Below, one piece after another: positions 40,819 to 49,198 of a stretch of 64,000 bases of DNA. Position 1 is the first letter of the stretch; the number at the start of each line of letters is the position of its first letter. The translations under genes and the position numbers were made by a program. This DNA comes from Hyphomicrobiales bacterium (GTDB lineage: Bacteria > Pseudomonadota > Alphaproteobacteria > Rhizobiales > Rhizobiaceae). The stretch covers positions 1 to 64,000 of the forward strand of contig UCOA01000109.1 of the NCBI GenBank assembly GCA_900474095.1, written 5' to 3'. A model generated the notes under the pieces. That model had not been told where the DNA came from and did no database searches. It saw nothing but the letters and a program-made list of their open reading frames with translations.

Positions 40819-41511
40819 GTGAAAACCATTCTGGACATCCAGAAGCGGCTGCTTGCGCTTGGCTATTCGGTTGGGCGGGCGGGCGGCGATGGCGTCATGG
40901 GGCCGTCAACCGAGGCGGCGATCGTTGCCTTCAAGGTCGCTAACGGGCTGGAGGCGCGGCCCTCTATCGGGCCAATCACGCTGGAAAAACTGTTCGGCTA
41001 TGCGGTTGCCGGTCAGCGTCCGCTTGGCACGGGCGAGCCGCGCTGGCTGACTTTCGCGCGCCGCTATTCCGGCCTTCACGAGATCAAGGGCAAGAACCAT
41101 GCGCCGGAGATCCTCGCGATGTGGAAGGCGACCGGGCTGGCGTTCAAGGATGATGAAACCCCTTGGTGCGCCGGTTTCGTCGGTTTTGTTCTGGAATCGG
41201 TCGGCATCACCTCGACGCGATCGGGCATTGCCCGCTCCTATGAAAAATGGGGTGTTCGGCTGGAAAAGCCTGCGGTCGGGTGTGTCGTCACCTTCAAACG
41301 GACAGGCGGCGGCCATGTCGGCTTTGCGACCGGAAGGGACGCAGCCGGCAACGTCATGGTGCTCGGCGGCAACCAGGCCGACGCTGTCAACCTCAGGCCC
41401 TTCGCCGTCTCGCGTGTCACTGGCTACTGGTGGCCGAAAGGCGAGCCGCTACCAGAAGGGGCAATTCCGACCGTCGCAAGCGACGGAAAACTCTCCACCA
41501 ACGAAGCGTGA
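40819..41511 (+). CDS. Endolysin: peptidoglycan-binding plus CHAP/TIGR02594-like domain
   Basis: 230 aa, GTG start at 40819 with AAAGGA upstream. Residues 1-62 are a PG_binding_1 domain (LLALGYSVGRAGGDGVMGPS). Residues about 75-210 are the TIGR02594-type cysteine peptidase: ETPWCAGFVGFVLESVG with C117 and GGGHVGFATG with H166. It would cleave peptidoglycan at lysis. No signal peptide, so it needs the downstream holin. Confidence 0.85.
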   Translation: MKTILDIQKRLLALGYSVGRAGGDGVMGPSTEAAIVAFKVANGLEARPSIGPITLEKLFGYAVAGQRPLGTGEPRWLTFARRYSGLHEIKGKNHAPEILAMWKATGLAFKDDETPWCAGFVGFVLESVGITSTRSGIARSYEKWGVRLEKPAVGCVVTFKRTGGGHVGFATGRDAAGNVMVLGGNQADAVNLRPFAVSRVTGYWWPKGEPLPEGAIPTVASDGKLSTNEA

Positions 41512-41522
41512 AAGGAACGGCT

Positions 41523-41876
41523 ATGACCGACGCTGCAAAACTTCTGAAAACCAAGATGGCCGCTGCTGTCATCGCGACCATTGCCAATCCTGACGTGCCC
41601 GCAAAGAGTGACGCGGCCGCTCCGATCATCGATGCCGCCTTCAAAGCTGTCGGGGCGGAGATCATCAACGCCACGAACGCCGAGCCGTTCTACCAGTCTC
41701 GCGTGACGATCGGCGCCATCATGACGCTGATGGGCGGCAGTTATTCGCTCGTACTCGACTTCATGGACGGGGTTCCGCCTGGCGTCGATGATCTGACGGG
41801 GCAGCTGACGGCGATCATCGGCGCCGCAGTCGTTCTCTATGGCCGTTGGGTCGCCACCAAGCCGTTCGGCCAGTAA
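41523..41876 (+). CDS. Holin-like membrane protein
   Basis: 117 aa from the ATG at 41523. Two hydrophobic segments (about 62-82, VTIGAIMTLMGGSYSLVLDF; and 92-112, LTAIIGAAVVLYGRWVA). Located 12 nt after the endolysin gene. Size and topology fit a holin. Confidence 0.65.
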   Translation: MTDAAKLLKTKMAAAVIATIANPDVPAKSDAAAPIIDAAFKAVGAEIINATNAEPFYQSRVTIGAIMTLMGGSYSLVLDFMDGVPPGVDDLTGQLTAIIGAAVVLYGRWVATKPFGQ

Positions 41877-41894
41877 TCCCGGCTGTCGACACCG

Positions 41895-42242
41895 ATGGAT
41901 GAAAAGATGTTCGATGCCACCACCCATCAGCAGCTCGGGACATTGCTCGCGGAGGTAAAGAACCTTCGCGAGGATTTCCGGCGATCGGAAGATAAATCGG
42001 ATGCCAACAGGGCATCCGTTCATCGTCGCATGGACGAGCTGGTTGATCGCGTCGGAAAGGTTGAAGGAGCAATCGCGCAGGTCAATGACGATGTCACCGA
42101 AATGAAGCCGGTGACCGATGACGTGCGCAAATGGAAGTTGATGGGGATGGGCGCGCTTGCCGTCGTCGGGCTCGGCGGCACGGCGCTGGGGGTGAGTATC
42201 GCCGGGTTTTTCGACCAGCTATCGAGATTTTTCAGAGGGTAA
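41895..42242 (+). CDS. DUF1515 family membrane protein
   Basis: 115 aa. N-terminal coiled coil (LLAEVKNLREDFRRSEDKSD, VHRRMDELVDRVGKVEGAI) and one C-terminal transmembrane segment (LMGMGALAVVGLGGTALGV). DUF1515 is widespread in rhizobial phages and prophages, near lysis genes, so an accessory lysis (spanin/antiholin-like) role is possible. Confidence 0.75.
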   Translation: MDEKMFDATTHQQLGTLLAEVKNLREDFRRSEDKSDANRASVHRRMDELVDRVGKVEGAIAQVNDDVTEMKPVTDDVRKWKLMGMGALAVVGLGGTALGVSIAGFFDQLSRFFRG

Positions 42243-42388
42243 TCATGCTTGTACTGAGATACCACCATGGGCGGCTGCCCTCCGGGCGAGTGGTGGGATG
42301 TCAACCCTACATCCAGATCTCTGTTTGACTCTCCTCCTTGCTTGTATTTCTACTCCACGTGGCAGGAGAAAAGAAACAAGGTGGTAGA
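42243..42388. other. Stem-loop containing gap
   Basis: CCACCA (42262-42267) pairs with TGGTGG (42291-42296) around an inner GCCC-TCC-GGGC hairpin (42277-42287). Possible terminator of the lysis operon, but no T run follows. Tiny frames (27 codons) overlap it and were not accepted. Confidence 0.35.
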
Positions 42389-43402
42389 GTGGGCGGCTAT
42401 TTTGAAAAATTATGTGCGGCGGCTGGCGTGGTACCGCTTAACGGCGAGGCATTGGACGAGGCAGATCAAGCCGAGCTCCTCAATTGTATGGAGCAGTTCA
42501 CATCGTATGCGAAATTGCATGCGAGCACGCGAAAGCCCGGGCACGTAATCGAGATCGGTTTTTTTGATGCCGATGAGATTAATGCCTTTGCAACCACTTG
42601 GGAGGGCGTTGATGCGATTGCGATCAGTTGGGGTGTAGTGAAAACACTGCGAGGCCTATTTGGCGACATATTGACGCCACCTGGCTTTGCCTGGATCGAC
42701 TCGCCGAAGAGGAAGGCTGCGTCAGTATGGTTCTACGAGTGTGCTAAGCACTTCATATTCCTCCACGAGCTTGGGCACATTTGGAACGGACATACCAGTT
42801 TTTTACTTCAAAATGGCATACCCTTCATTGAGGAGCTAAGAGCCTTCCCCAATGGAAAAATTGGGAACATAGATCGTCAAACGATGGAACTCGACGCCGA
42901 TGGCGTTGCGGCGGCGAATATCTTCAGGTTAGCTGTGGTGTCCAACAGATTTCCTGCGATCAACGCGCCCTTTGAGCAACAGCAAGGGATTGGAGCAACC
43001 CATCTTGCGATGGCCTCGCTGGCAATTCACTTGGTTTTCAGACTGTTTGACGCCGCTGCTGACTTTGACCATGATGCCAAGTATGCGCATCCCACCCCTC
43101 CGCTGAGACAACGTATCATCGCGGGTATCCTAGCGGCTCAAGCTGCAAAGACGGGCGTATTTGAAGAAGAGAACGCTTGGAATATTATACTTTCGGGAAT
43201 GATGTCCGCGGAAGACGCCTATGCCAAATGGGCAGGACGACCCCGAGATGACCAAGAGTTCCGGGCGGCTTTTGGGCCTGAAGGAGACAAGTACATCACG
43301 AAACTTCTTCGCCATTGGCACATTTTAAGGCCTCAACTGGACGTTTTAAAACGAGGAGGGGTCCTGCCTCCAATCCAGGAGATCCCGGATGAAAACGAAT
43401 AA
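42389..43402 (+). CDS. HELGH zinc metalloprotease-like protein
   Basis: 337 aa from a GTG at 42389 (frame open from a TTG at 42338). FIFLHELGHIWNGHTSF gives an HExxH zinc motif (H, E and second H), with a third ligand candidate in RQTMELDADGVAAANIF, a pattern similar to M48/ImmA-like peptidases. No signal peptide or membrane segment is clear, so a cytosolic protease is suggested. Overlaps a small gene downstream. Composition is lower GC than the phage genes. Function unknown; could be cargo involved in host defence or regulation. Confidence 0.6.
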   Translation: MGGYFEKLCAAAGVVPLNGEALDEADQAELLNCMEQFTSYAKLHASTRKPGHVIEIGFFDADEINAFATTWEGVDAIAISWGVVKTLRGLFGDILTPPGFAWIDSPKRKAASVWFYECAKHFIFLHELGHIWNGHTSFLLQNGIPFIEELRAFPNGKIGNIDRQTMELDADGVAAANIFRLAVVSNRFPAINAPFEQQQGIGATHLAMASLAIHLVFRLFDAAADFDHDAKYAHPTPPLRQRIIAGILAAQAAKTGVFEEENAWNIILSGMMSAEDAYAKWAGRPRDDQEFRAAFGPEGDKYITKLLRHWHILRPQLDVLKRGGVLPPIQEIPDENE

Positions 43403-43586
43403 AATAAAGGAAGGACGGTCGTACATAAGGTTCGGTCAAAACCGAAAAAGGACAGTCGTAAGCATTCGTGATGGCGAAGTGGTATACATTGTTGAAGGCC
43501 TCCTATCGTTCATGCCATTGAAAATGCCGATCGAGCAGTTCGCAGATTGGGCGGAGCGCCCATCTGACGAATCTGCTCGCCAATAA
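43389..43586 (+). CDS. Small protein paired with the metalloprotease-like gene
   Basis: 65 aa, basic, beta-rich (RSYIRFGQNRKRTVVSIRDG, VVYIVEGLLSFMPLKMPI). Starts inside the end of the metalloprotease-like gene (14-nt overlap), indicating translational coupling. Partner or substrate of the protease is possible. Confidence 0.5.
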   Translation: MKTNKIKEGRSYIRFGQNRKRTVVSIRDGEVVYIVEGLLSFMPLKMPIEQFADWAERPSDESARQ

Positions 43587-43589
43587 ATA

Positions 43590-43610
43590 CCCTCACTGAT
43601 CAGGTGAGGG
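43590..43610. terminator. Bidirectional terminator-like hairpin
   Basis: CCCTCAC-TGATCAG-GTGAGGG, a 7-bp perfect stem located exactly between convergent genes ending at 43586 (plus) and 43613 (minus). No long T run on either side, but position argues for termination. Confidence 0.5.
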
Positions 43611-43612
43611 GC

Positions 43613-44635
43613 CTACTCATTGATCTGGTAGATCGCCGCAATGTCCTTAATTTCCCGCACGCCTTTGAAGGACGGATGGCGAAGCTTGCCCTCGTCGGTC
43701 CAGGCCCGGTATTCGATTTCGGCGGCGAGCAGTGGCTCCGTAAAGATGGCGGCCTTCCGTCTCAAATTCACTGCCGGATTTTTCGTCACGATCTCCTCCA
43801 GCAGCTCGCGCAGCCGCGCCGAGGTCTGATGGGTGAAGCCGGTTCCAACGCCGCCGACATAGGCGAGGGCATCGCCCTTGCGCGCGGCGAGCAGGAGCCG
43901 CCCAATCGCGCCCGGCACCGCACCAGGTTCGAAGCCGACGATCACGAAACTGTCGCAGAGCACACATTTTATCTTCAACCATTCCGGCCGCCGGCCGGAG
44001 CGATATTGTCGCTGACGATCTTTGGAGATGATGCCGTCGAGGCCGAGTTCGCAGGCGACCCGAAAAAAATCGTGTCCTGAGGCCTCCACCTCTTCTGAAA
44101 GACGAATGGCGCCGGCGTTGCCGGCGATGATGGGCACCAGCAGCCGCCGGCGTTCGCGCTGCGGCAGACGACGCAGGTCGCGGCCATCGAGATAGAGCAG
44201 ATCGAAGGCGTAGAGGATGATTTCGCCAGGCTCGTGCGCGGCCGGCCGGCGCTTGAGCGCCCGTTGCAATGCACCGAAGTCCGAGCGGCCCGTCTCGTCG
44301 AGCACGACGGCTTCGCCATCGAGGATCGCCGTTTCAAGAGGCAGCTGGCTCGCGGCGCCGGCGATCGACGGAAAACGCTCAGTCCAGTCGTGGCCGCCGC
44401 GTGTGATGATCCGGACCTTGCTGGGTTCGATATGGACGGCTAGGCGATATCCATCCCACTTGACCTCGAAGGCCCATTGCGAGCCGGCCGGCGGTTTGGG
44501 CACCAGCGTTGCAAGACATGGATCGATGCGGCTCGGCATTGGATCTGAGGGCGGCGGCGCTGGCTTACGACGGCCGCCGCGCGGGGGGACGCCGGGCGAC
44601 AGTCCGATCGGGTTTGGCTTCGCCGCCTTTATCAT
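43613..44635 (-). CDS. ATP-dependent DNA ligase (LigD ligase-domain type)
   Basis: 340 aa from the ATG at 44635; an upstream in-frame codon at 44707 is possible. All nucleotidyltransferase motifs are visible: I KWDGYR (nucleophile Lys about residue 59), III LDGEAVVLDE, IIIa YAFDLLYLDG, IV DGIISKD, V WLKIKC, then an OB-fold C-terminus. It lacks the polymerase and phosphoesterase domains of full LigD, so it is a stand-alone ligase of the rhizobial NHEJ type. No Ku gene is near. It may mark chromosomal DNA or be carried by the prophage. Confidence 0.85.
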   Translation of the reverse strand: MIKAAKPNPIGLSPGVPPRGGRRKPAPPPSDPMPSRIDPCLATLVPKPPAGSQWAFEVKWDGYRLAVHIEPSKVRIITRGGHDWTERFPSIAGAASQLPLETAILDGEAVVLDETGRSDFGALQRALKRRPAAHEPGEIILYAFDLLYLDGRDLRRLPQRERRRLLVPIIAGNAGAIRLSEEVEASGHDFFRVACELGLDGIISKDRQRQYRSGRRPEWLKIKCVLCDSFVIVGFEPGAVPGAIGRLLLAARKGDALAYVGGVGTGFTHQTSARLRELLEEIVTKNPAVNLRRKAAIFTEPLLAAEIEYRAWTDEGKLRHPSFKGVREIKDIAAIYQINE

Positions 44636-44752
44636 TCCGTCATTGTAAGGCTTATGGCGCTTGCTGGCTATTTTTTCGGCACTGCGCCTTGGCAATAACC
44701 CGCTCACGATGGCCGCCGACTGCCGGCTCTTCGCGGATCAACGCTGACTAGA

Positions 44753-45214
44753 TCAGGGGATATCTACGTACGGAGCGGCGACTTGCACGAGGGCTTTCTT
44801 CTTTGCACTGGTGAACGACCCCCAGACCTCTCCGTGGTGCGGATTGTCTGGCAGAGGGTCATAGCCGACCTTAAACCCAAGGCCGCGAAGATCGCCTGCT
44901 TGAAATCTTACTGCCCCAATAAAGGGAGGCTGAATAACGTATTCCTTGGGATTAAGGCCAGCCTCAACTATAGAGTTCTCTAGGTCGACCGACATGCCCG
45001 CGTCTGGACCGTTTGAGGCTTGAAACGCAAAGCTTGATATTCGGCGCCCCTGAGGGGCCTTCTCGTCGTCAACGACATGATAAGGCGATATCCTGCGAAT
45101 AACGCCGTGTTCGCCGAGAATTTCTTCGTGATCATGCGGTTTGACGGAGCCGTCTAAATCAAGCGGCGGCTGCGCGAGCGGCAATTGCGGCCTCCATTTG
45201 AGCGAGCCACTCAT
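44753..45214 (-). CDS. Third gene of the TIGR04255 cassette, unknown function
   Basis: 153 aa. Contains ISPYHVVDDEKAPQGRRISS, GMSVDLENSIVEAGL and a C-terminal YDPLPDNPHHGEVWGSF with two adjacent His. I recall a family with 'GMSV.LE' and 'DP.P.NP.HaeV.G' motifs occurring in multi-gene cassettes, but no function is known to me. It overlaps the second gene by 56 nt and no later start codon is available, so it is co-translated in one operon. Confidence 0.55.
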   Translation of the reverse strand: MSGSLKWRPQLPLAQPPLDLDGSVKPHDHEEILGEHGVIRRISPYHVVDDEKAPQGRRISSFAFQASNGPDAGMSVDLENSIVEAGLNPKEYVIQPPFIGAVRFQAGDLRGLGFKVGYDPLPDNPHHGEVWGSFTSAKKKALVQVAAPYVDIP

Positions 45215-45623
45215 AAACGATATTGAAATCGTTGGTCAGCTCAATTTCCTCGCATCCATGCTGCGTGTGCCGGACCGCCGATACGACCAAAGGCGCCCGC
45301 ACGTGCAACTCAATATCGTACTCAAGGGAATGCCACTCTACTTGAAGATCGCCATTTTCCCCTGGGACTATTTGAGGCGCGTTGGCATCGGGAGGGCACG
45401 CGGTAGCAATCATGCTCAACGCAAATTCCGCATGATGCGCCGATACCGGCTGTGCGCCATATCCGTTCCAGTTTTCGGGGAGTTGCATCAACACGGCAAG
45501 GCGTTCCAAGATTTTCGGCCGCCAGGTATGAACCGACGAGTTGACGACGCGCCGAACCGGCGCTTGGGGGAACGGTGTTGTGACTTTGTCCTTGGCGGCA
45601 AACGCCGATGAAGCAGTCGTCAT
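45159..45623 (-). CDS. Second gene of the TIGR04255 cassette, unknown function
   Basis: 154 aa from the ATG at 45623 (TAATG overlap, GGGGGAG site). Key motif LPENWNGYGAQPVSAHHAEF followed by PQIVPGENGDLQVEWHSLEY and DIELHVRAPLVVSAV. Similar 'NWDxYGAxP(V/I)' proteins occur next to unknown genes in other bacteria (from memory). Soluble, no catalytic motif recognised. Confidence 0.55.
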   Translation of the reverse strand: MTTASSAFAAKDKVTTPFPQAPVRRVVNSSVHTWRPKILERLAVLMQLPENWNGYGAQPVSAHHAEFALSMIATACPPDANAPQIVPGENGDLQVEWHSLEYDIELHVRAPLVVSAVRHTQHGCEEIELTNDFNIVYEWLAQMEAAIAARAAAA

Positions 45624-46447
45624 TACATTATTCTCCCCCAATTCGTATGGGCCGAATCAGTAGTTATACTCGCAAATTCGTTAACAATCGTCACGCGAGC
45701 TTCTTTCATAAATTCAATCACATTCCCGATGGTTCCGACCGATGGATTGCCGCGAACAGTAATGGTTAGAGCGATTATTTTTTCGCCTTTATGATTGAGG
45801 GCTGTTTGCGCTTCGCAGCTCAGTCTCGCATAAGGAGATCCGCTGCTGTTTCTTAAGGCGCGTCGCCATACCATCGAAAAATCATCCGGAGGGACGCTGC
45901 TAAAGTTAGCAACTTTCAAAGCCGACGCGGGGTCGAAACCGGCATCGGAAGGCAGTAAGATGTGATTAATGTAAGAAACTTCGACTTGGTTACAAGTGAG
46001 CTGCTTGGAGCGCTCACCAGACAGCGTTCTTACAAAATCACTGAGCCGGAGAAATTCCGTCTGAAACTTCGAAAGAAGGGCCTCAAAACGCGGATATTCT
46101 GCGACAGATGCACGCGTTTGCCGCCAGTTATGAAGAAACCTGTCATTCTGAAATTGAATGAGCTCGTGTTGGTCAGGTGCAATGAACCAATACCTGTTAT
46201 GCATGAGCGCTTGACCAAAACTGAACGGAGTCTGCTGCGCACCGATCGGCCCGAATGTTTCGAACACTGGGGCTAGTGGTGGTTGCTCTTCGACTAACGG
46301 ATACTGCTCCTTGAACAAACGCCAGACATCGCCAGCATGAATTTGATTATAGCCCTCTATTGGAGGGAATTGCACGCCAAGTACCACTTCGTTCAGCGGC
46401 GGTTCTTTAAAATCCGGTAACCCGGCTGGTCGTTCAAACTTGGCCAT
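45623..46447 (-). CDS. TIGR04255 family protein
   Basis: 274 aa. Typical start FKEPPLNEVVLGVQFPPIEG, central RYWFIAPDQHELIQFQNDRF, HNWRQ, and a C-terminal IVNEFASITTDSAHTNWGRI. TIGR04255 is a large family in bacteria with no assigned function, often in variable regions. First gene of a three-gene overlapping minus-strand operon. Confidence 0.72.
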   Translation of the reverse strand: MAKFERPAGLPDFKEPPLNEVVLGVQFPPIEGYNQIHAGDVWRLFKEQYPLVEEQPPLAPVFETFGPIGAQQTPFSFGQALMHNRYWFIAPDQHELIQFQNDRFLHNWRQTRASVAEYPRFEALLSKFQTEFLRLSDFVRTLSGERSKQLTCNQVEVSYINHILLPSDAGFDPASALKVANFSSVPPDDFSMVWRRALRNSSGSPYARLSCEAQTALNHKGEKIIALTITVRGNPSVGTIGNVIEFMKEARVTIVNEFASITTDSAHTNWGRIM

Positions 46448-47030
46448 GTATCCTGCCCATCTTTGGGCTTCAGCGATATTTCACCTTATGCCTTTTTGCA
46501 ATGCCGGGACATTCCTCTTTTTGATCTATTACAACTAAAGCATGTTGGCTTTCGAGCTTCGGGCGCTGCCTTTGCTCGGTTGCCTGCCGGCGCTGCGAAG
46601 TTTTCCGACCTTGAGAGGTCCGCAGTGTCGAAACGGCAATTTTGGGTGGCAAGCGGCCAACACACGTCCGCTCTATGGGGCTAAGCACTCCCGTCAGCTA
46701 CCAAGAGGGAGCCGCGGTTGAAGACACGCCAGATTAGGGATTTCAAGACGAACCAGAATGGGGCATTCCGTTTTACAATCATCAGCTAAGCATTTGAAAC
46801 ATCTAGGGTCGATTTCAGCTTGTTTTACAGCCAAGCATATGAAATCGCCGGTTTAAGCCTAGCTTCCCAAGCTGACAGTCAAGCGACATAGCGGCCTAAC
46901 GGCAGTTGGAGGGATGAATTGAAAGGTCTCCCGCTACCACACGTCTGTCGTGATAGGATTGCCACAAAGTGGAAGATACGTGCTGCGGCATCGCAGTCTT
47001 GGTAAGCGGACAACAGGATGCTGGGCACGG
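46448..47030. other. Long gap without genes
   Basis: 583 nt of mixed-composition DNA between the TIGR04255 operon and the lipoprotein gene. No frame with a family or credible start was found; it may contain the promoter of the TIGR04255 operon and decayed sequence. Confidence 0.4.
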
Positions 47031-48017
47031 CTAGTTGGGCACGTTGATTGAAAAGATCGATGGCTTTGACCAGTCTCCCTCGGCGAGGCAACCGGGGGAC
47101 TTCGCCCGAAGCTCTGCACGATATTTTTTCCCAGCAATTAAGCTTGTTTTATATGTGTTTCTGCCCGTGCCCACGGTCAGCTCTTCAACACTGTTCGCTC
47201 CTTGGAATATCTTTATCTGGGTTGCCATCATTCCTGATGTAACGCCCCAATTTAACGTAACGAAGCGTTCTTTTTCCGTAACACCGGGATCGGGGTCTTC
47301 AGGTATTACAATATCTCCGACAACAACACTAGGATTAGCCGGCAATGGCGGTGATTTAGTGATAAGAATATTACGCGCGCCGGGCACTTTAATTCCTGGC
47401 CTAGCTGAAATTCGGGTATCAAGACTTACCAAACCTTCGCAGACTCCCAAAAGCTGCATGGTTACGCCGCTTCTGGTTGTTTTGCTTGACTTTAGTTGCA
47501 AGCAGGAAAGTCTGCTGACCGGCGATGGACGTAACGCCGCAGAACTCTCGGCGATGGGACGCGGAATAAATTCGTAAGAAGCAGTGATGAGTTCGCCGAC
47601 ATGGATGCATGCAGGGACTCCATTCTCTCGCAAAATTGCACGCTTTGTAGTTACAAAACTTGCACCCGCACTCACGCTCTCATTCCAGGAGATTGGCCCG
47701 CGCCGAAAATCAACCTGATGGTCGATTCTAACTGCGACGCCCTCCCGAATACGCTCAGTTCCAATCAGCGGAACCGCTCTCTTTGAGACCGCTCTATCGT
47801 CAACGGTTACCGACTGAGATGACGGTTCCGTCTGTGCTCGCCCAACGAAAATTTTCTGTTGGAGCACTCTTGAATGGTGTGGGTCCATAGCAAGATAGGC
47901 GGTTTTCCTGTAGCCGGCAGCAGTGTCGACAATGGTAGGACGACTTACAGAAGGACCGGCACAGCTTGCCAAAAGCAAACAACCTAAGACAATGGCGGAT
48001 GGTATGGTCGTGGTCAT
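47031..48017 (-). CDS. Putative lipoprotein
   Basis: 328 aa. Signal peptide with lipobox LLASC (about residues 15-19). Large beta-rich periplasmic domain (VDDRAVSKRAVPLIGTERIR; ISWNESVSAGASFVTTKRAI; IHVGELITASYEFI) and a C-terminal fibronectin-like segment (VTLNWGVTSGMMATQIKI, GKKYRAELRAKSPGC). Its start overlaps the end of the M23 gene (ATGA), so the two form an operon. Function unknown. Confidence 0.6.
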   Translation of the reverse strand: MTTTIPSAIVLGCLLLASCAGPSVSRPTIVDTAAGYRKTAYLAMDPHHSRVLQQKIFVGRAQTEPSSQSVTVDDRAVSKRAVPLIGTERIREGVAVRIDHQVDFRRGPISWNESVSAGASFVTTKRAILRENGVPACIHVGELITASYEFIPRPIAESSAALRPSPVSRLSCLQLKSSKTTRSGVTMQLLGVCEGLVSLDTRISARPGIKVPGARNILITKSPPLPANPSVVVGDIVIPEDPDPGVTEKERFVTLNWGVTSGMMATQIKIFQGANSVEELTVGTGRNTYKTSLIAGKKYRAELRAKSPGCLAEGDWSKPSIFSINVPN

Positions 48018-49198
48018 GGGCAGGGGTCTTGTGAGTAAGCATCGCTTCGCAAGTCGACTTCGGGCGAAGGCGGCACATGCAACGCGAAATGCAAATGAGG
48101 GCCAGTGCGGTTTGCGGTCGTTCCAAGAACAGCTCCGGCGACTATTTGAGCGTCATCCCGGAGCCCTATGTCAGGATCAACATGCCAATAGGTCCGCAGT
48201 TGATTTCCAGTCCGAACCACAACACCCGTTTCACCATTTGCACCTTGTCGCTTAATCCAAGCGACAGTGCCAGCAACTGCATTGAGCACTTGCGTACCTA
48301 CTGGAACTCCAATGTCGATGCCGCCATGAAAATCGGTGCTAGCGTTCAGATTTCTCCAGCCCCAATCTGACGTCACGTTTGCACGTACAACAGAGGGCAA
48401 TACCCTGCAGCGGTTCTCCCACGGATACTGAACGAAATTATCTGGGGTTACGGGGGGCGGATGCATGACATTACCATCGTCGACCCACACAACCTCCCAC
48501 CGCGGTGCACCAACCTTTGTGTATGCGTCGTTTCCGCAACAGGAGTCGCTGTCGCTGCAACGGTAAACGTCTGTAAACTGCTGTTCGAGCTTCTTGCTGT
48601 TGTCGACCCACCTTGTCGGCCCAGCGTCAGTGCGTATTAGTTGACAAACCTCACGTCCAAGTACAGCTATTTCGGGAAATGATCGAGTTTGTTCTAAGTT
48701 GGTATTTTCCAATCGATGTGCCAGCCCCCTGAGGCTCTTGATAATTTCAGTCTTATCTTGAGAGGCAATGGTGAGAGCACTCACTAGAGAACTGGTATTG
48801 GCCAAATAAGACAATGCCAATTTCTCAGCCGCCGCTATGACATCATCAGACGGCTTTCCCAATCGCCTGAACTCAAGCGCCTCAACTCGATTTGTGTAGA
48901 AGTCAATAAAGTGCGTCGCAAGCGCTTCAACTGGATTAAGAAGGATGGTTCTCCTTCTATCGTCCTGCGCGTGCTCGTAGTATGCGTCGTGAAAACTAAA
49001 GGAATTATCATCGTCGCCCACCGGGATTGGCCGCTCTGGTCTACATCTTATTGTAATTTCTTCCCCTTTAACTCTACTAAGCTCGGCTTCTGCAATAGCT
49101 AGACTTCGACGGTGCACCGAATTAGCGCCGAGTGGCGCTAAACTTTTAATTCCGTCAATAATTTGTTGAATAGCACTCTCTGCGTCATTCGAAGCCAT
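48014..49198 (-). CDS. M23-family peptidase domain protein
   Basis: 394 aa from the ATG at 49198 (GGGGGGA site); a GTG at 49252 is less likely. The N-terminal 230 residues are helical and unrecognised. The C-terminal domain is a lysostaphin/M23 fold: SDWGWRNLNASTDFHGGIDI (His and Asp zinc ligands), GTVAWIKRQGANG and HLHFALH. M23 peptidases cut peptide cross-links in peptidoglycan. No signal peptide is seen, which is odd for a cell-wall enzyme; export may depend on another system. Coupled with the lipoprotein gene. Confidence 0.7.
   Translation of the reverse strand: MASNDAESAIQQIIDGIKSLAPLGANSVHRRSLAIAEAELSRVKGEEITIRCRPERPIPVGDDDNSFSFHDAYYEHAQDDRRRTILLNPVEALATHFIDFYTNRVEALEFRRLGKPSDDVIAAAEKLALSYLANTSSLVSALTIASQDKTEIIKSLRGLAHRLENTNLEQTRSFPEIAVLGREVCQLIRTDAGPTRWVDNSKKLEQQFTDVYRCSDSDSCCGNDAYTKVGAPRWEVVWVDDGNVMHPPPVTPDNFVQYPWENRCRVLPSVVRANVTSDWGWRNLNASTDFHGGIDIGVPVGTQVLNAVAGTVAWIKRQGANGETGVVVRTGNQLRTYWHVDPDIGLRDDAQIVAGAVLGTTANRTGPHLHFALHVPPSPEVDLRSDAYSQDPCP

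Noticed and set aside
42245-42328. 27-codon plus-strand frame after the DUF1515 gene
   Set aside because: It overlaps a nested hairpin and has no family support; more likely a terminator region.
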